Origin: Glycine soja
Taxonomy: Eukaryota > Streptophyta > Magnoliopsida > Fabales > Fabaceae
Length of the DNA stretch: 64,000 nt
Assembly (NCBI RefSeq): GCF_004193775.1
Contig: NC_041005.1
Span: forward strand, 16,587,865 to 16,651,864
Direction of reading: 5' to 3'
In this document: one piece after another, positions 1 through 11,276 of the stretch
Layout of the letters: each line of letters starts with the position of its first letter
Numbering within the stretch: the first letter of the stretch is position 1
Translations under genes and position numbers: made by a program
Notes under the pieces: generated by a model
Database searches by the model: none
What the model was told of the DNA's origin: nothing
What the model saw: only the letters and a program-made list of their open reading frames with translations

Positions 1-223
1 CACGGGAGACCATGCACGCCACTTGCAGTGATTGATAGATGAAGCGTCTAGAAGTAGCTACCTCTCCTAATCTCTTTGCCCGCGATGGCCCCTCCTCTTC
101 GATGGCGTTCATGCTAGCCCCTCCATGACTAGCTAGCGGGTTGGTTTTAACATTTGGGCCTTCCTCTTGAAACGATAGCCAACCGGCACTGATTAGGTGT
201 CGTACCTTATATTTGAACGGGAG
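1..223 (-). pseudogene. Element D: distal gag/early pro fragment
   Basis: Read on the minus strand, this stretch is open in one frame (about 65 residues) and aligns with the post-zinc-knuckle part of gag in element A (near 21930-22110), with shared landmarks such as AGWL-FQE, NPLA-HGG and TSRRF. It is the continuation of element D, whose 5' part lies at 54282-58600; element A sits between the two. The D gag between its first ~65 residues and this point is missing, so a deletion accompanied or followed the A insertion. The rest of D should lie to the left of the window. The homology is read directly; the assignment to D rests on strand and order. Confidence 0.75.
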
Positions 224-2073
224 TGTCATACCCTAATTTCGTCCGGGGACCTTTGCTTGATGACATGCGACCTTTCTTTGGTCCTTGTGAGGTGCTTGGC
301 ACCCATCATTAGGCAATTTGTGAAATTCCAGGACATGCCGGAAAACCAAAAAATATTGATGCACAATCCGTAAGTTTCCGTGACACACCGGAAATCAAAT
401 GGAAGCATCATTGCATAATTAAGTGAGATTCCGTAACATTCCGTAAGTCAAAAAGGGGATGATTATGTAATCCGCAAGGTTCCGTAACATTACGGAAAGA
501 AAACAAGTATCGTTACGAGATTCGTAAGTTTCCGTAACTTTACGAAAAAAGAATCACCAAAAAAGGTAAGGGGGTGAACTTATCAAGATAGGGGTGTAAA
601 TAGCAATTCAAATCTAGGCCCTTCCAGAACATTTTGGAAGTTGGGTTGCTTAAGGAGGAAGCAACTGGGCGGCAAGCTCCTCCACGTTTTTGAAAAATGG
701 TTTTCGGGGCTTCCGCGGCTTCCGTAATACTTCCGTAAAATTTCCGAAAACCTTGGATAAGCATATTCCACTTAACATTGGTAAAAGAGAAAAGAAAAAA
801 GATGAAAATCAAATTCGAAAACAGTTCCGTAAGGCTTCCGTAACTTTTCCGTAAAATACGAAAAGGGGGGTGAACTTAGTAATTCGGGTGCGCTTAGAAA
901 TCTTCTTCATTAAGTCTTTGGGCGGCAAGCACCTCCTTTTTTTTTCTATAAATAGGGGAGGGGGGAGCTGTTTCAAAATGTTCAAGACCCCTTTGGGTAT
1001 GCATTTCGGCTATTTTGGGCAAAAACACGTTTTCGTGAAAAAAAATCAAGTCGAAGTACTTCCGTAACGCTTTCGTAAGCGATTCTGTGGAAATTCTTCA
1101 TCGTTCTTCGTCGTTCTTCACCGTTCTTCGTTCTTCAACGGGTAAGTTTTCGAATTCGAGACTTTCAATTCATTTCTTGTTTTGTGTACTTTCACTTTAA
1201 TTTCGTTTACTTTCAGTTTTCTTTTCTTCCGTTTTTAACGTGCTTTAACCATTTATTTAAGCCGTTTTCTCGTCTAATAAATGATAAAATGAATTTCAAC
1301 CGATCATTTGTGTTGTAATCTCGTTTAATCACTGTTAAAACGAAATCTAACCGATCGTTCACGCTATAACCTCGGTTAAACCAAAAAAAGTAAAATAATA
1401 ATAAAATAATCAAAATATCTTGAAAAATAATAATAAAATAATCAAAATATCTTTGAATAAAATAATAAAAAAAATCAATCGGACGTTTTTCTTTGGAAGT
1501 TTCCTTGAATGAATTGATTAATAACCAAAGTGAAACTAAGACTAAAATCAACTCACAAATCAAGTTTTTTTTTCCGAAAAACCGTTTTAAGGTCCAACGC
1601 CTTAAATGGTCCTCTTTGCTTTTATCGGTTAACATGGACCGTTCAAAAGAATAAAATCAACATGTGACTTTACCGCTTTTGCAAGAACTACGTAGGTCTG
1701 ATTTTCTCATCCCAATTGAGGAATACGTAGGAGCAAAGGGAAACACCCTTGTCGACCACAAAAAGAGAAAAAATATAAAAAGGGTATAAAGGATATAAGG
1801 ACATAAAAGGGAACGTAAAAATCAAAGTCATGTTTGCACATTCGATTAAAGGCTGTCGTCCCTTGTGACGGACGTGTGGGGTGCTAATACCTTCCCCGCG
1901 CGTAAATACAACTCCCGAACCTTTCACTTAAAAGTTCGTAGATCGCGTCTTTTCCGGTTTTTCCGACGTTTTCCTCAAATAAACGTTGGTGGCGACTCCG
2001 CGCGTATTCCTTTCGTGGAACACGCATCCCGCGAGTCTCGCGTCGCCCTCCCGCCGAAGGGTAGGTTGCGACA
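224..2073 (+). repeat. Element A 5' LTR
   Basis: The LTR is 1850 bp and begins TGTCATACCC and ends GGTTGCGACA (TG...CA). U3 is rich in CCGTAA/TTACGG words and a TATA box lies at 947. The U5 end contains the block with two TACGTAG words (about 1687-1762) that is also found in the 3' regions of these elements. A primer binding site follows after two bases. The first 629 bp recur at 53653-54281 with six substitutions. Confidence 0.95.
947..954 (+). promoter_or_regulatory. TATA box of A 5' LTR
   Basis: TATAAATA followed by GGGGAGG, about 720 bp into the LTR. By the usual plant spacing, transcription and the U3/R border would fall near 975-985. The same word stands in the equivalent place in all the LTRs of this window. 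Confidence 0.8.
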
Positions 2074-2075
2074 GT

Positions 2076-2093
2076 TGGCGACTCCACTGGGGA
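2076..2093 (+). other. Primer binding site, element A
   Basis: TGGCGACTCCACTGGGGA starts two bases after the LTR. It begins with TGG, the complement of a tRNA CCA end, and is identical in position in B, C and D. Ogre elements are reported to use tRNA-Arg; the match to a particular tRNA is not tested here. Confidence 0.8.
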
Positions 2094-2938
2094 CATTTTT
2101 TAGAGAGTTAGGCCATTTAATCTTGTGCAAATGCTTTACCATGACTTACTCCTTTGTTGTTTTCCTTCATTATGTTCTTGTGTATATAAACTCTTTATTG
2201 CTTTTAGTGTGTTTTAAAATGTATGCATGAGGTAAATATTTATTCATTTGATGCACACAAACACCAACACTATTTGCACACACTGTGAGTGAAAAAGGGC
2301 CCTATACCCGGGTTCATGGGAGCATAAGGAGTGGAGGTGAATCTGTGATCATGCTAGGTCTCCGACTTGCTTGATTACAGTGAACCCTCATCTAGAGCTT
2401 TTCTCTTTGAAAACCTATTGTTGCTAGTAGTCCCTACTGCTACAATATGTTCTTCGAAGGGGATGATACCTCTAGAAACCATCAAGAGAGATATAACTAC
2501 CTTGGGGATTATTGCTAAAAGCCTAGTTAGTTCTCTCCCTTATAGGTCCCTTAAATAGGGGCACGGAGCAAACACGCTACGTGCCATTTTTCACACTGCC
2601 ATGCATGAGTATAATATACCCTTTTGCTTATGTTCGGTAAATATTGTCATACTGTGTACATCCCCGCATTGTGTCTTTTGCATAGGCATTGCATATGGGT
2701 TCTGTCTTGATCCCTACTGTAAACAAACTAACGGAGGGTCCGTGTCGCCTTCTTAAAAACGTGCGTTGGGGCATTTTGCTACCCCTAGACGTCGTATCTA
2801 AGAAGGGGACAAATTCCCCGGACCCCCGCATTCCTAGATTGCATCTGTGTCATATGCATTCCATCATGCATTCATCCATCCCACCCATGAGACATCGGAG
2901 TTTTGATTTGCACCAGCTTTTGTCTCACTTTAGTAAGC
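2094..2938 (+). other. Leader between primer site and ORF1, element A
   Basis: This is a non-coding leader of about 850 bp, conserved in B (8316-9165), C (44297-45140, minus) and D (56281-56977, minus). It contains GGGCCCTATACCCGGGTTCATGG near 2300 in interrupted form across the copies and a pyrimidine-rich stretch ending CACTTTAG just before the ORF1 start, which could be a splice acceptor. I see no protein. Confidence 0.6.
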
Positions 2939-4595
2939 ATGGGAACAAATCAAACCGGCAAGAGGTTCTACCAAGTCAAGGTCAAAAGCCTAGATACCAC
3001 CAGCATCAAGGAATTAGGGCGGCTGATGGAACCCCTCCAAATGCAAGCCTTCCGCAAGACTTACGGAAAGATCTTAGAGTTAACCATAGCAGAGGTGTCC
3101 ATAGAAGCCATTGTATCACTTACCCAATACTACGACCAGCCTTTGAGGTGCTTCACATTCGGAGACTTCCAATTAGTACCAACCATTGAAGAATTTGAGG
3201 AAATTCTAGGATGTCCTCTCGGGGGAAGAAAACCATATCTTTCCTCCGGGTGTCTCCCCTCTTTGAGCAGAATTGCAACTGTGGTCAAGGATTCAGCAAG
3301 AGGTTTGGACCGCATAAAACAGACTCGGAACGGCATAGCGGGCCTACCACAGAAGTACCTAGAAGACAAGGCGAGGGGTATGGCCAATCAAGGAGACTGG
3401 GTCCCGTTCATGGATGTGTTAGCTTTGCTAATTTTTGGGGTCGTCCTCTTTCCAAACGTGGATGGTTTGGTGGACCTAGCAGCAATCGACGCTTTCCTTG
3501 CCTACCACCATAGCAAGGAAAGTCCGGTGGTAGCTGTCTTGGCAGATCTATTGGACACATTTGACCGAAGGTGCGAAAAGAGTGGCGCACGGATCATCTG
3601 TTGCTTACCCGCCCTCTATAGGAACGAGGGGTTGTATTAACTACAATCCCGCGCTCGCTATAAGACAACTAGGGTACCCCATGAGGGGAGCACCGACGGA
3701 AGAAAGCATGTCTCCTTTCCTTGTGAGGGATCTCGGCGCACAAAATTCCAAGACTATACAAAGAATCCATAAGGCATGGGAAACCCCGTTAAGGAAAGAT
3801 CAAGAGCTTAGAGGCATTCGTAATGGCATCATTGGTGGGTACCACGAATGGCTGAAAGTTCATATACGAGGTTTAGATTGGCTCGCCAAGTTAAAAGTCG
3901 TCAGCGAAGAGAGTTTTGAAGCACCGGAAGAGGACGAAGAAGTCCAAGCTCTCAAAAGCGAGTTAGGAAAGGCAAAACTTGCCAAGGAGAAGTTCAAGTT
4001 GGCCGCTACACACGTTCGGAAGGAGTGTGCCGGGTTACGGGAAGAGAATGCAATTACCGCAAGAGCCCTTGAACAAGAGACCAAGAGGGCTCGCAAGGAA
4101 GAGTACGGCCGGAACAAATTTCGCGGAGCTCTATGGGGTAGCAATAGTGAACTCAAGTTGCGAAGGGAAGAAAGAGACCAATCGCGAGCACGTAGCATGG
4201 TTCTGAAAGAGGAGTTAATTGCTTGTTCAAGGTCCAAAAGAAGCTTGTCTCAGCGTTTATGCGAGACGGAGACCAACATGCTAGCTATCATCGCCAAGTA
4301 CCAAGAAGAGTTAGGTCTAGCCACGGCCCACGAGCATAGAATCGTGGATGAGTATGCTCAAGTATATGCGAAAAAAGAGGCTAGAGGAAGGGTGATCGAC
4401 TCTTTACACCAAGAGGCAACCATGTGGATGGACCGGTTTGCTCTTACCTTGAATGGGAGTCAAGAACTTCCCCGCTTGTTAGCCAAGGCCAAGGCGATGG
4501 CAGACACCTACTCCACCCCCGAAGAGATTCATGGGCTTCTCGGCTATTGTCAGCATATGATAGACTTAATGGCCCACATAATTAGAAATCGTTAG
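2939..4595 (+). pseudogene. Element A ORF1 (DUF7745-like, coiled coil), frameshifted
   Basis: Starts ATG GGA ACA at 2939, the start shared with B and C. The first 233 codons are close to identical to ORF1 of C, including the YYDQPLRCFTF and LGCPLGGRKPY motifs that I associate with the plant DUF7745 family (assignment from memory). After codon ~230 about 210 bp present in C are missing (near 3622), the frame shifts and a stop follows at 3640. The remainder, from about 3623 to the TAG at 4595, continues in another frame and encodes the charged coiled-coil region and conserved C terminus. ORF1 upstream of gag is a mark of Ogre-type elements; its function is unknown. Confidence 0.88.
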
Positions 4596-4830
4596 GAAAC
4601 TTGTATGGTCTCTCAGACCTTGACTGGATATGACTTCCTTTTGAAATAAAATGAGTTGGTCCCATGTTTCTACTCCAAAAAGCTTGTGCAAATCAAATCA
4701 CTCCTACATTTCATCTCTAGCATGCATTTTCTTTCTTTACCCACTCCTCACGTTTGGTTTTTTAGGGAAAAACACCATAACTAAACGCGCCGCAAGGGAT
4801 CCCTATCGCACCAGATCCAAATCTAGAACG

Positions 4831-6415
4831 ATGGGTGATCAAGAGGAGACGCAGGAACAGATGAAAGCCGACATGTCGGCTCTGAAAGAACAAATGGCCT
4901 CCATGATGGAGGCCATGTTAAGTATGAAGCAGCTCATAGAGAAGAACGCGGCCACCGCCGCCGCTGTCAGTTCGGCTGCTGAAGCAGACCCGACTCTCTT
5001 GGCAACTACGCACCATCCTCCCTCAAACATAGTAGGACGGGGAAGGGACACACTGGGGCACGATGGCAGCCCTCACCTGGGATACAACCGAGCGGCTTAC
5101 CCTTATGGATTGCCGCCCAACTATTCGCCACCCGTCTTGCAAGAAGATGCGGGCCACATTGCCTCTCCCGTCCATGAAAGAGAGCCTCCTCAGCAGCCCG
5201 ACGAAGTCCATAAAGACCCTCAAGATTATGCTCGAAGGGATGTCGAGTTCTATCCCCCGATCCCCGAAGGGCCGGCACCAGGCACGTTGCCTCAACCCAA
5301 CATCGCAGCATCACCAATAGTTTTGTCCATGGAAGGGCCGCCCCCAGCAACTGAAGAAAGGAGGAAGCTCGATCTCCTTGAGGAAAGATTGAGGGCTGTG
5401 GAAGGATTTGGGGACTATCCGTTTGCAGACATGACGGATCTTTGTTTAGTACCCGATGTTGTTATTCCCCCGAAGTTCAAAGTGCCGGACTTCGACAAGT
5501 ATAAAGGGACGACTTGTCCCAAAAACCATCTCAAAATGTACTGCCGTAAGATGGGCGCCCACTCTAAAGATGAAAAGCTATTGATACACTTCTTTCAGGA
5601 TAGCTTGGCCGGAGCTGCGGTAGTGTGGTACACTAATTTGGAAGCTTCCCGTATCCGTACTTGGAAGGATCTGATTACCGCCTTCCTAAGGCAGTATCAG
5701 TACAATTCTGATATGGCTCCTGACCGTACTCAACTGCAGAATATGTTCAAGAAAGAAGGTGAGACCTTTAAAGAATATGCGCAGCGATGGAGGGATTTGG
5801 CGGCACAAGTAGCTCCTCCCATGGTTGAGAGAGAGATGATCACCATGATGGTAGACACTCTGCCAGTGTTCTACTATGAGAAGCTAGTGGGTTACATGCC
5901 GTCCAGCTTTGCGGATCTGGTGTTTGCCGGGGAAAGAATCGAGGTTGGATTGAAAAGAGGAAAGTTTGATTACGTTTCCTCCACAAACGCGAATGCCAAA
6001 AGAATCGGGGCAACAGGGGCAAAAAGGAAGGAAGGAGATGCCCATGCCGTCTCTTCAACACCCGCGTGGGTCAAACCCCAGCAAACACCTCATGGTACCC
6101 ATCAGTACGCGCAACATCACCCAAGCTTCTCGGCTCATGCTGGGAACGCCTCTAGTTCAACACCCGTGCAGCCTAAGGCACCCACCCAGAGGGAAGCTCC
6201 CCAAGTTCCAACTCCGAACACGACTCGACCAGCCGGTAATTCCAACACGACAAGGAACTTCCCTCCGAGGCCATTGCCGGAATTCACCCCGCTCCCAATG
6301 ACGTACGAAGATCTTCTACCATCCCTCATCGCCAATCATTTGGCCGTGGTAACTCCCGGAAGGGTCCTCGAACCCCCTTTCCCAAAGTGGTATGACCCTA
6401 ACGCAACTTGCAAGT
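4831..6415 (+). pseudogene. Element A gag, N-terminal part (interrupted by B)
   Basis: The start at 4831 (MGDQEE) follows a stop-free but unconserved leader; B and D have the equivalent start. Residues ~1-45 form a Met- and Glu-rich heptad helix, ~60-180 are Pro-rich, and ~200-400 are the retrotransposon gag domain with the DKYKGTTCPK and YQYNSDMAPDR motifs. A Pro/Thr-rich linker leads to the zinc knuckle, whose first Cys and Lys are the last complete codons before element B. The knuckle continues at 21879 in the correct phase, giving the pattern C-x2-H-x5-H-x4-C. The uninterrupted gag-pro frame would have been about 1200 codons. Confidence 0.92.
6411..6415. repeat. Target site duplication of element B, left (CAAGT)
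   Basis: CAAGT lies directly before the B 5' LTR and again directly after its 3' LTR at 21874-21878. Five-base duplications are usual for gypsy integrases. The duplication sits in gag of element A. Confidence 0.95.
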
Positions 6416-8295
6416 TGTCATACCCTAATTTCGTCCGGGGACCTTTGCTTGATGACATGCGACCTTTCTTTGGTCCTTGTGAGGTGCTTGGCATCCATCA
6501 TTGGGCAATTTGTGAAATTCCAGGACATGCCGAAAAACCAAAAAAAATATATTGATGCACAATCCGTAAGTTTCCGTGACACACCGGAAATCAAATGGAA
6601 GCATCGTTGCATAATTAAGTGAGGTTCCGTAACATTCCGTATGTCAAAAGGGGGATGATTATGTAATCCGCAAGGTTCCGTAACATTACGGAAAGAAAAC
6701 AAGTATCGTTATGAGATTCGTAAATTTCCGTAACTTTACGAAAAAAGAATCACCAAAAAAGGTAAGGGGGTGAACTTATCAAGATAGGGGTGTAAATAGA
6801 AATTCAAATCTAGGCCCTTCTAGAACATTTTGGAAGTTGGGTTGCTTAAGGAGGAAGCAACTGGGCGGCAAGCTCCTCCACGTTTTTGAAAAATGGTTTT
6901 CGGGGCTTCCGCGGCTTCCGTAATACTTCCGTAAAATTTCCGAAAACCTTGGGTAAGCATATTCCACTTAACATTGGTGAAAGGGAAGAGAAAAAAGATG
7001 AAAATCAAATTCGAAAACAGTTCCGTAAGGCTTCCGTAACTTTTCCGTAAAATACGAAAAGGGGGGTGAACTTAGTAATTCGGGTGCGCTTAGAAATCTT
7101 CTTCATTAAGTCTTTGGGCGGCAAGCACCTCCCTTTTTTCTATAAATAGGGGAGGGGGGGAGCTGTTTCAAAATGTTCAGCCCCTTTGGCACTTCTCTCT
7201 CTTTCGAATTTGCTTGGAAAAATCGTTTCCGTGAAGAAAATCTAAGCCGAGGCGCTTCCGAAACGTTTTCGTAACGTTTTCCGTGAAGAATTTCGCAAAG
7301 GTTTCAACCGTTCTTCGACGTTCTTCATTCGTTCTTCATCGTTCTTCGATCTTCAACGGGTAAGTACCTCGAACCAAGCTTTTCGATTCATTCTATGTAC
7401 CCGTAGTGGTCCACATTGTGTTTCGTGCATTTTTATTCTCGTTTTGTTTACTTTTTATACCCCCTGTTGACGTGCTTAAGCCATTTTACTTAAGTCATTT
7501 CTCGCTTAACTTAAAAATAAAATAAATTTCCACCGAACGTTTGAATTGTATTATCCATTAACTTCGGTTAAAATAAATTTCGACCGTTCGGTCGTGCCGT
7601 AACCACGTTGGAAATCAAAAAGAGGTAAAAAATAATATAATAATCAAAAAGACATCTTTTAGTAAAATAAAGCGGAAAATCAATCGGACGTTTTCTCTGT
7701 GGGATTTCTCATTCTTAATCGAATTGATTAATAACTAAAGTGAAACTAAAGGCTAAAATCAATTCGCCTAGTCAAGCTCGTCCATAAAAATAGGCTTTTG
7801 AAGTTTGTCATTTCATTTTCTCACTAAGTAAAATGGATCATTTTTAAGGTCCAACGCCTTAAAATGATCACCTCTTAAAGTAAAAAAGAATCACTTGATA
7901 AAAAAGAACTACGTAGGTCTGATTTTCTCATCCCAAATTGAGGAATACGTAGGAGCAAAGGGAAACACCCTTGTCGACCACAAAAAGAGAAAATATAAAA
8001 AGGGTATGAAGGATATAGAGACATAAAAAGGGAACATAAAAAATCAAAGTCATGTTTGCACATTCGATTAAAGGCTGCCGTCCCTTGGGGCGGACGTGTG
8101 GGGTGCTAATACCTTCCCCGTGCGTAAATACAACTCCCGAACCTTTCACTTAAAAGTTCGTAGATCGCGTCTTTTCCGGTTTTTCCGACGTTTTCCTCAA
8201 ATAAACGTTGGTGGCGACTCCGCGCGTATTCCTTTCGTGGAACACGCATCCCGCGAGTCACGCGTCGCCCTCCCGCCGAAGGGTAGGTTGCGACA
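6416..8295 (+). repeat. Element B 5' LTR
   Basis: 1880 bp, TGTCATACCC to GGTTGCGACA. The U3 part, to about 7180, is nearly identical to the A LTR. From about 7180 onward (CAGCCCCTTTGGCACTTC) it instead follows the C LTR, including the CCGTAGTGGTCCAC stretch absent from A. The switch is within about 45 bp of the TATA box. Confidence 0.95.
7141..7148 (+). promoter_or_regulatory. TATA box of B 5' LTR
   Basis: TATAAATA followed by a G-rich run, in the same place as in A. Confidence 0.8.
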
Positions 8296-8297
8296 GT

Positions 8298-8315
8298 TGG
8301 CGACTCCACTGGGGA
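8298..8315 (+). other. Primer binding site, element B
   Basis: TGGCGACTCCACTGGGGA, two bases after the LTR, identical to the site in A. Confidence 0.8.
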
Positions 8316-9165
8316 CTGTTTTTAGAGAGTTAGGCCATTTAATTTTGTGCAATGTTTTACCGTGACTTACCCCTTTGTTGGTTTCCTTTCATTATGTTCT
8401 TGTGTATATAAACTCTTTGTTGCTTTTAGTGCATTTTAAATGTATGCATGAAGTAAATATTTATTCATTTGATGCATACAAACACTAACACTCTTTGCAC
8501 ACACTGTGAGTTGAAAAAGGGCCCTATACCCGGGTTCATGGGAACATAAGGAGTGGAGGTGAATTTGTGATCATGCTAGGTCTCCGACTTGCTTGATTAC
8601 AGTGAACCCTCATCTAGAGTTTTTCTCTTTGAAAACATATTGGTGCTAGTAGTCCCTACTGCTGCAGTATGTTCTTCGAAGGGGATGATACCTCTAGAAA
8701 CCATCAAGAGAGATATGACTACCTTGGGGGTTATCACTAAAAGCCTAGTTAGCTCTCTCCCTTATAGGTCCCTTAAATAGGGGCACGGAGCAAACACGTT
8801 GCGTGCCATTTTTCACACTGCCATGCATAAGTATCATATACCCTTTTGCTTATATTTGTTTGTGAATATTGTCGTACTATGTACATCCCCGTGTTGTGCC
8901 TTTCGCATATGCATCGCACATGGGTTCTGTCTTGATCCCCTCTATAAACAAACCAACGAAGGGTCCGTGTCACCGTTTTAAATACATACGTTGGGGCACT
9001 TTGCTACCCCTAGACGTTGTATCTAAGAAGGAGACAGTTTCTCGGGCTCCCGTATTCGTAAATTGCATCTGTGTCATATGCATTTCTTCATGCATTCATC
9101 CATTCCACCCATGATAGATGTCAGAGTTTTGATTCGCACTAGATTTTATTTCACTTTAGTAAAAC
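8316..9165 (+). other. Leader before ORF1, element B
   Basis: Homologous to the A leader (2094-2938) along its whole length with scattered substitutions. No coding potential recognised. Confidence 0.6.
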
Positions 9166-10146
9166 ATGGGATCAAGTCAAAAGCCTTCGCTTAAAAAGAG
9201 GTTCTATCAAGTCAAAATCAAGAGCTTAGAGGTCACTAGTTTACGAGAGTTGGGGCAATTAATGGGTCAACTTCAACAGCAAGCCTTCCGCAAAGCCTAT
9301 GGTAAGATTTGGGACCTAGCTAGGGTAGAAGTCTCCATGGAACCGATTGCATCCCTTTCCCAGTATTATGACCAGCCCCTAAGGTGCTTCACATTCGAGG
9401 ACTTCCAGCTAGTGCCGACTGTGAAAGAGTTTAAAGAAATCCTGGGATGCCCACTGGGAGGAAGGAAGCCATATCTTTTCTCTGGGTTCTATCCCTCCAC
9501 GACAAGAGTTGCCAAGGTAGTGAAAATCTCAGCACAAGAGTTGAACCAGGTAAAGCAAAATAGGAATGGGGTAGTCGGAGTATCAAGGAAGTGTTTGGAG
9601 GAAAGGGCAAAGGCCTTGGAAAATCAAGGCGAATGGGCTTTCTTTTATTGACATCTTGGCGCTTTTGATCTTTGGAGTTGTCCTCTTTCCGAATATGGAG
9701 GGGTTAGTGGACCTAGCAGCGATTGACGCTTTCCTCGCCTTTCATCATGGCAAGGAAAGCCCGGTCGTCGCCATTTTGGCCATGTATGACACGTTCGACC
9801 GGGGATGTGAAAAGAGCAGCGCAAGAATTGTTTGTTGTGCACTGGCTCTCTATGTGTGGCTGGTTTCACACCTTTTTTCTCCAAGAAGGTAGGCCCGTCT
9901 ATCCGCTACAAGGTCACCGCTCGTGCGTCGAAAAGGGAAAGGGTAATTGATTCATTGCACCAAGAGGCAACAATGTGGACGGACTGATTTGCTCTTACTT
10001 TGAATAGGAGTCAAGAACTTCCCCGATTGCTAGCCAAGGCCAAAGCAGTGGCGGACACCTACTCCGCCCCCGAGGAGATCCACGGACTTCTCAGCTATTG
10101 TCAGCATATGATAGACTTAATGGACCATATGATTGGAAACCGCTAG
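9166..10146 (+). pseudogene. Element B ORF1 (DUF7745-like), frameshifted and internally deleted
   Basis: Starts MGSSQ at 9166 and keeps the YYDQPLRCFTF and LGCPLGGRKPY motifs. A frameshift near 9640 separates the first 161 codons from a second block (9656-9892) that carries the FGVVLFPN and DLAAIDAFLA motifs. After about 9945 some 900 bp relative to A and C are missing, including the whole coiled coil. The last ~65 codons, ending TAG at 10146, match the C terminus of ORF1. It diverges from A and C much more than they do from each other, so B's interior is an older lineage than its LTRs suggest. Confidence 0.85.
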
Positions 10147-11276
10147 GAAGTTTGTATTGTCGCTCAGATCTTGACTAGTTATAACTTTTTGAATAAGATG
10201 AGTTTATCCCACGTTTTTACTCCAAAAATCAGTGCGAATCAAGTCACTCCCGCATTTTATCTCTAGCATGCATTGTATGTTGGTCTCGTCCTTTGTCACG
10301 GGAAGCCGGAAGGTCCATATCACCTTCTTAATTGTACATATGGGGCACTGCGCCCCCAAATGCGCGAGTAAGAAGAGATAATTTTCCGGGCTCTCGTGTC
10401 CGTAAAATGCATTCATATCATGCACCGCATAAACATCTCTTCAGCATCATAATGAACATATCGTTCCTGCATTTGTCCGTTATCACATTCCCATTTTGCA
10501 TGAGTCATTGCATCATCATATGCGTTCCACATACTTTTTGTTTGCTCATACATGATCCTTGTATTTTCCTCTACAAAACAAAAACAAAAAAAAGGGAAGT
10601 ACGAAAATTCACGCAGCATTCTTAGTTGCATATATTCCGTACCATGAGCCAACCATGTTGGGATCATAAACCCATTTCACTTAAAAACAAAATGATTGAA
10701 CATGGTACCTGATGCATGTTTAACTAAGAAAGGATGTTTCTTCGGGCATCTCAATCTCATAATTACATTTTCCATGCATAGCATGCGTATTCTCGAGTCT
10801 TTCATCCCTATGAAATGTTGTTGAAGTATTGGCGATCAGAATTGCCATTCCTTGGATTATAGGGTTGAACCAAGCTCATGCTTTTACAAAAAGGTTCATC
10901 AAGTCAAGTTGAAATATGGAAGTAACCGTCTTGCAAAATTGGGGCAAAAGATGAATCGAGTCACATCACTACTTCATCTACTGCCAAACATATTTAGGAT
11001 TGTTGATGTCCTTGTTACTTCCAGTTTCACCTTGACAAAGATGTCATGGACCATGTTGAAAATCTAAATTGATTCAACCCCATATCCTGCGTAAAAATTC
11101 GCAATACTTCAATTGTACATCATTCGCATACATCCATGCTTTTCATTGGTTGCATTGCTCATTACATTCTTTCCTTGAAAAATAAAATAAAATAAAATAA
11201 AATGAACTTAATCATTGTTATAAAAAAAAAACATGCTTTACGGCGTCCTCACCGAACTTGTGCTAGAGCTAGAGTA
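10147..11276 (+). other. Spacer between ORF1 and gag in B, with a duplicated leader segment
   Basis: The spacer is about 1.1 kb, against about 235 bp in A. The first ~120 bp match the A spacer. Around 10300-10450 the sequence resembles the pre-ORF1 leader (compare 2740-2880: CACCTTCTTAA, ATTTTCCGGGCTC). The rest is AT-rich with no recognised coding function and ends in an AAAAT repeat near 11180. Confidence 0.5.

Noticed and set aside
1213..1635. A 140-residue antisense frame in the A LTR
   Set aside because: It is AT-rich, lies within U5, is not conserved in the B, C or D LTRs and has no known motif.
10204..11067. Possible host gene between ORF1 and gag of B
   Set aside because: The open frames are short and have no motif; part of the stretch is a duplicated leader.
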